Below, one piece after another: positions 5,703-6,085 of a DNA stretch of 6,085 nucleotides. The stretch comes from an uncultured bacterium. GTDB lineage: Bacteria > Gemmatimonadota > Gemmatimonadetes > Longimicrobiales > RSA9. Both the position numbers and the translations under genes were made by a program. The notes beneath the pieces are model-generated. The model was not told the DNA's origin. It did no database searches and saw nothing but the letters and a program-made list of their open reading frames with translations. Location: the NCBI GenBank assembly GCA_937889645.1, contig CALBZE010000018.1:1-6085 (forward strand), given 5' to 3'. The stretch's first letter is position 1. Each line of letters starts with the position of its first letter.

Positions 5703-5976
5703 GGGCGTGGGAGCGCTCCAGGGGTGCCCCGGTCTTGCCCGGGTGGCCGAAACCTCTCCTGCCCGGCTCCTGCACCGGCGCCCGCGTGTGCAAACTCAGC
5801 ACGGAGCGCCCTCCGAGTTCCTCACTGCCACGTTCGCACAGATATCGTGGTGAACCTCCCAGCCGTCGCACACCCGCTGCATTTCCACATGAGGGAGGGG
5901 AAACCGAGCGAGCGCCCGCTCACGCGCTCACGCTCGGGAAGTTTCCACACCGACGTCGCCCGCAATCCCGGCCGCC
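5703..5976 (-). repeat. Intergenic element core, copy 2 (reverse)
   Basis: This 274-bp segment matches the core at 4345-4616 when read on the minus strand. The four motif sites are at 5949 (TGTGGAAAC), 5889 (TGTGGAAATGCAGC), 5840 (TGTGCGAACGTGGCA) and, inverted, 5787-5802 (TGTGCAAACTCAGCAC). Their spacing of 60, 49 and 53 bp equals that in copy 1, so that part aligns without gaps. The CCCGG/CCGGG hairpin is at 5728-5743. Together with copy 1 it brackets hemQ. No supported gene lies in it, although one frame stays open in both copies. Confidence 0.85.
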
Positions 5977-6085
5977 GCCCCGAGCCCCGAGCCCCGAGCC
6001 CCGAGCCCCGAGCCCCGAGCCCCAAGCCCCAAGCCCCAAGCCCCGAGCCCTAAGCCCTAAGCCCTAAGCCCTAAGCCCTAAGCCC
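5977..6085. repeat. C-rich heptamer array F, inner-left arm of copy 2, cut by window end
   Basis: Fifteen complete heptamers lie in register: six GCCCCGA, three GCCCCAA, one GCCCCGA and five GCCCTAA. A partial unit reaches the last base, so the array continues outside the window. Identical neighbours are grouped in blocks, as expected if units spread by local duplication. On the minus strand the last units read TTAGGGC. Confidence 0.93.

Noticed and set aside
5660..6067. Plus-strand frames across element copy 2 as ordinary genes
   Set aside because: They begin and end in heptamer arrays, giving repeating Pro/Ser/Glu/Arg peptides, lack ribosome sites, and lie in a repeated element. The shared frame is noted only as a weak finding.
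6047..6085. Telomere-like repeat, because minus-strand units read TTAGGGC
   Set aside because: Units are mixed with TCGGGGC and TTGGGGC variants, and similar arrays lie at internal sites between genes, so a chromosome end is not indicated.
4296..6085. Composite transposon or integron cassette around hemQ
   Set aside because: No transposase or integrase gene, no target-site duplication that I could see, and no attC-like core sites. Only the bracketing geometry is similar.

Overview
This is a high-GC (roughly 70%) bacterial chromosomal window with five protein genes, all on the plus strand, separated by intergenic gaps full of short tandem repeats. The gene styles (HemQ-type coproheme decarboxylase, NhaC antiporter, MetC-like lyase, a small two-helix membrane protein) and the GAGCCCY/GACACCY heptamer arrays suggest a Gemmatimonadota-like soil or sediment bacterium. 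That assignment is an inference from general familiarity; no marker gene here proves it.

Layout. Positions 1-123 hold nothing I recognise. Positions 124-270 are a tandem heptamer array, followed by a small membrane protein gene (329-622). A regulatory-looking gap (623-911) carries a possible promoter, a hairpin and a strong intrinsic terminator, and leads into a cold-shock protein gene (912-1121). Two strong hairpins follow that gene, then a second heptamer array (1291-1360). Next is a translationally coupled pair: a MetC-like PLP enzyme (1481-2647) and an NhaC-family antiporter (start GTG at 2644, end 4299), overlapping by GTGA. A HemQ/ChdC gene (4784-5593) stands alone after that.

The most unusual content is in the two gaps around hemQ. 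Each holds a copy of the same intergenic element, with a core of about 272-274 bp bounded by inverted heptamer arrays (G-rich on the left, C-rich on the right). The copies lie in opposite orientation (4296-4706 forward; 5661-6085 reverse, running off the window) and so bracket hemQ as an inverted pair. By hand alignment the cores are about three-quarters or more identical. They share a 22-base perfect block and four TGTGSRAAY-type motifs at exactly conserved spacing (60, 49 and 53 bp). I do not recognise this element as any named family.

Functionally, the genes look like ordinary housekeeping loci: haem synthesis, sulphur amino-acid metabolism, cation homeostasis and RNA chaperoning. Apart from the lyase-antiporter pair they are probably separate transcription units. 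Heptamer arrays lie just upstream of three of the four units (C-rich on the coding strand) and just downstream of two (G-rich on the coding strand, with G-quadruplex potential).
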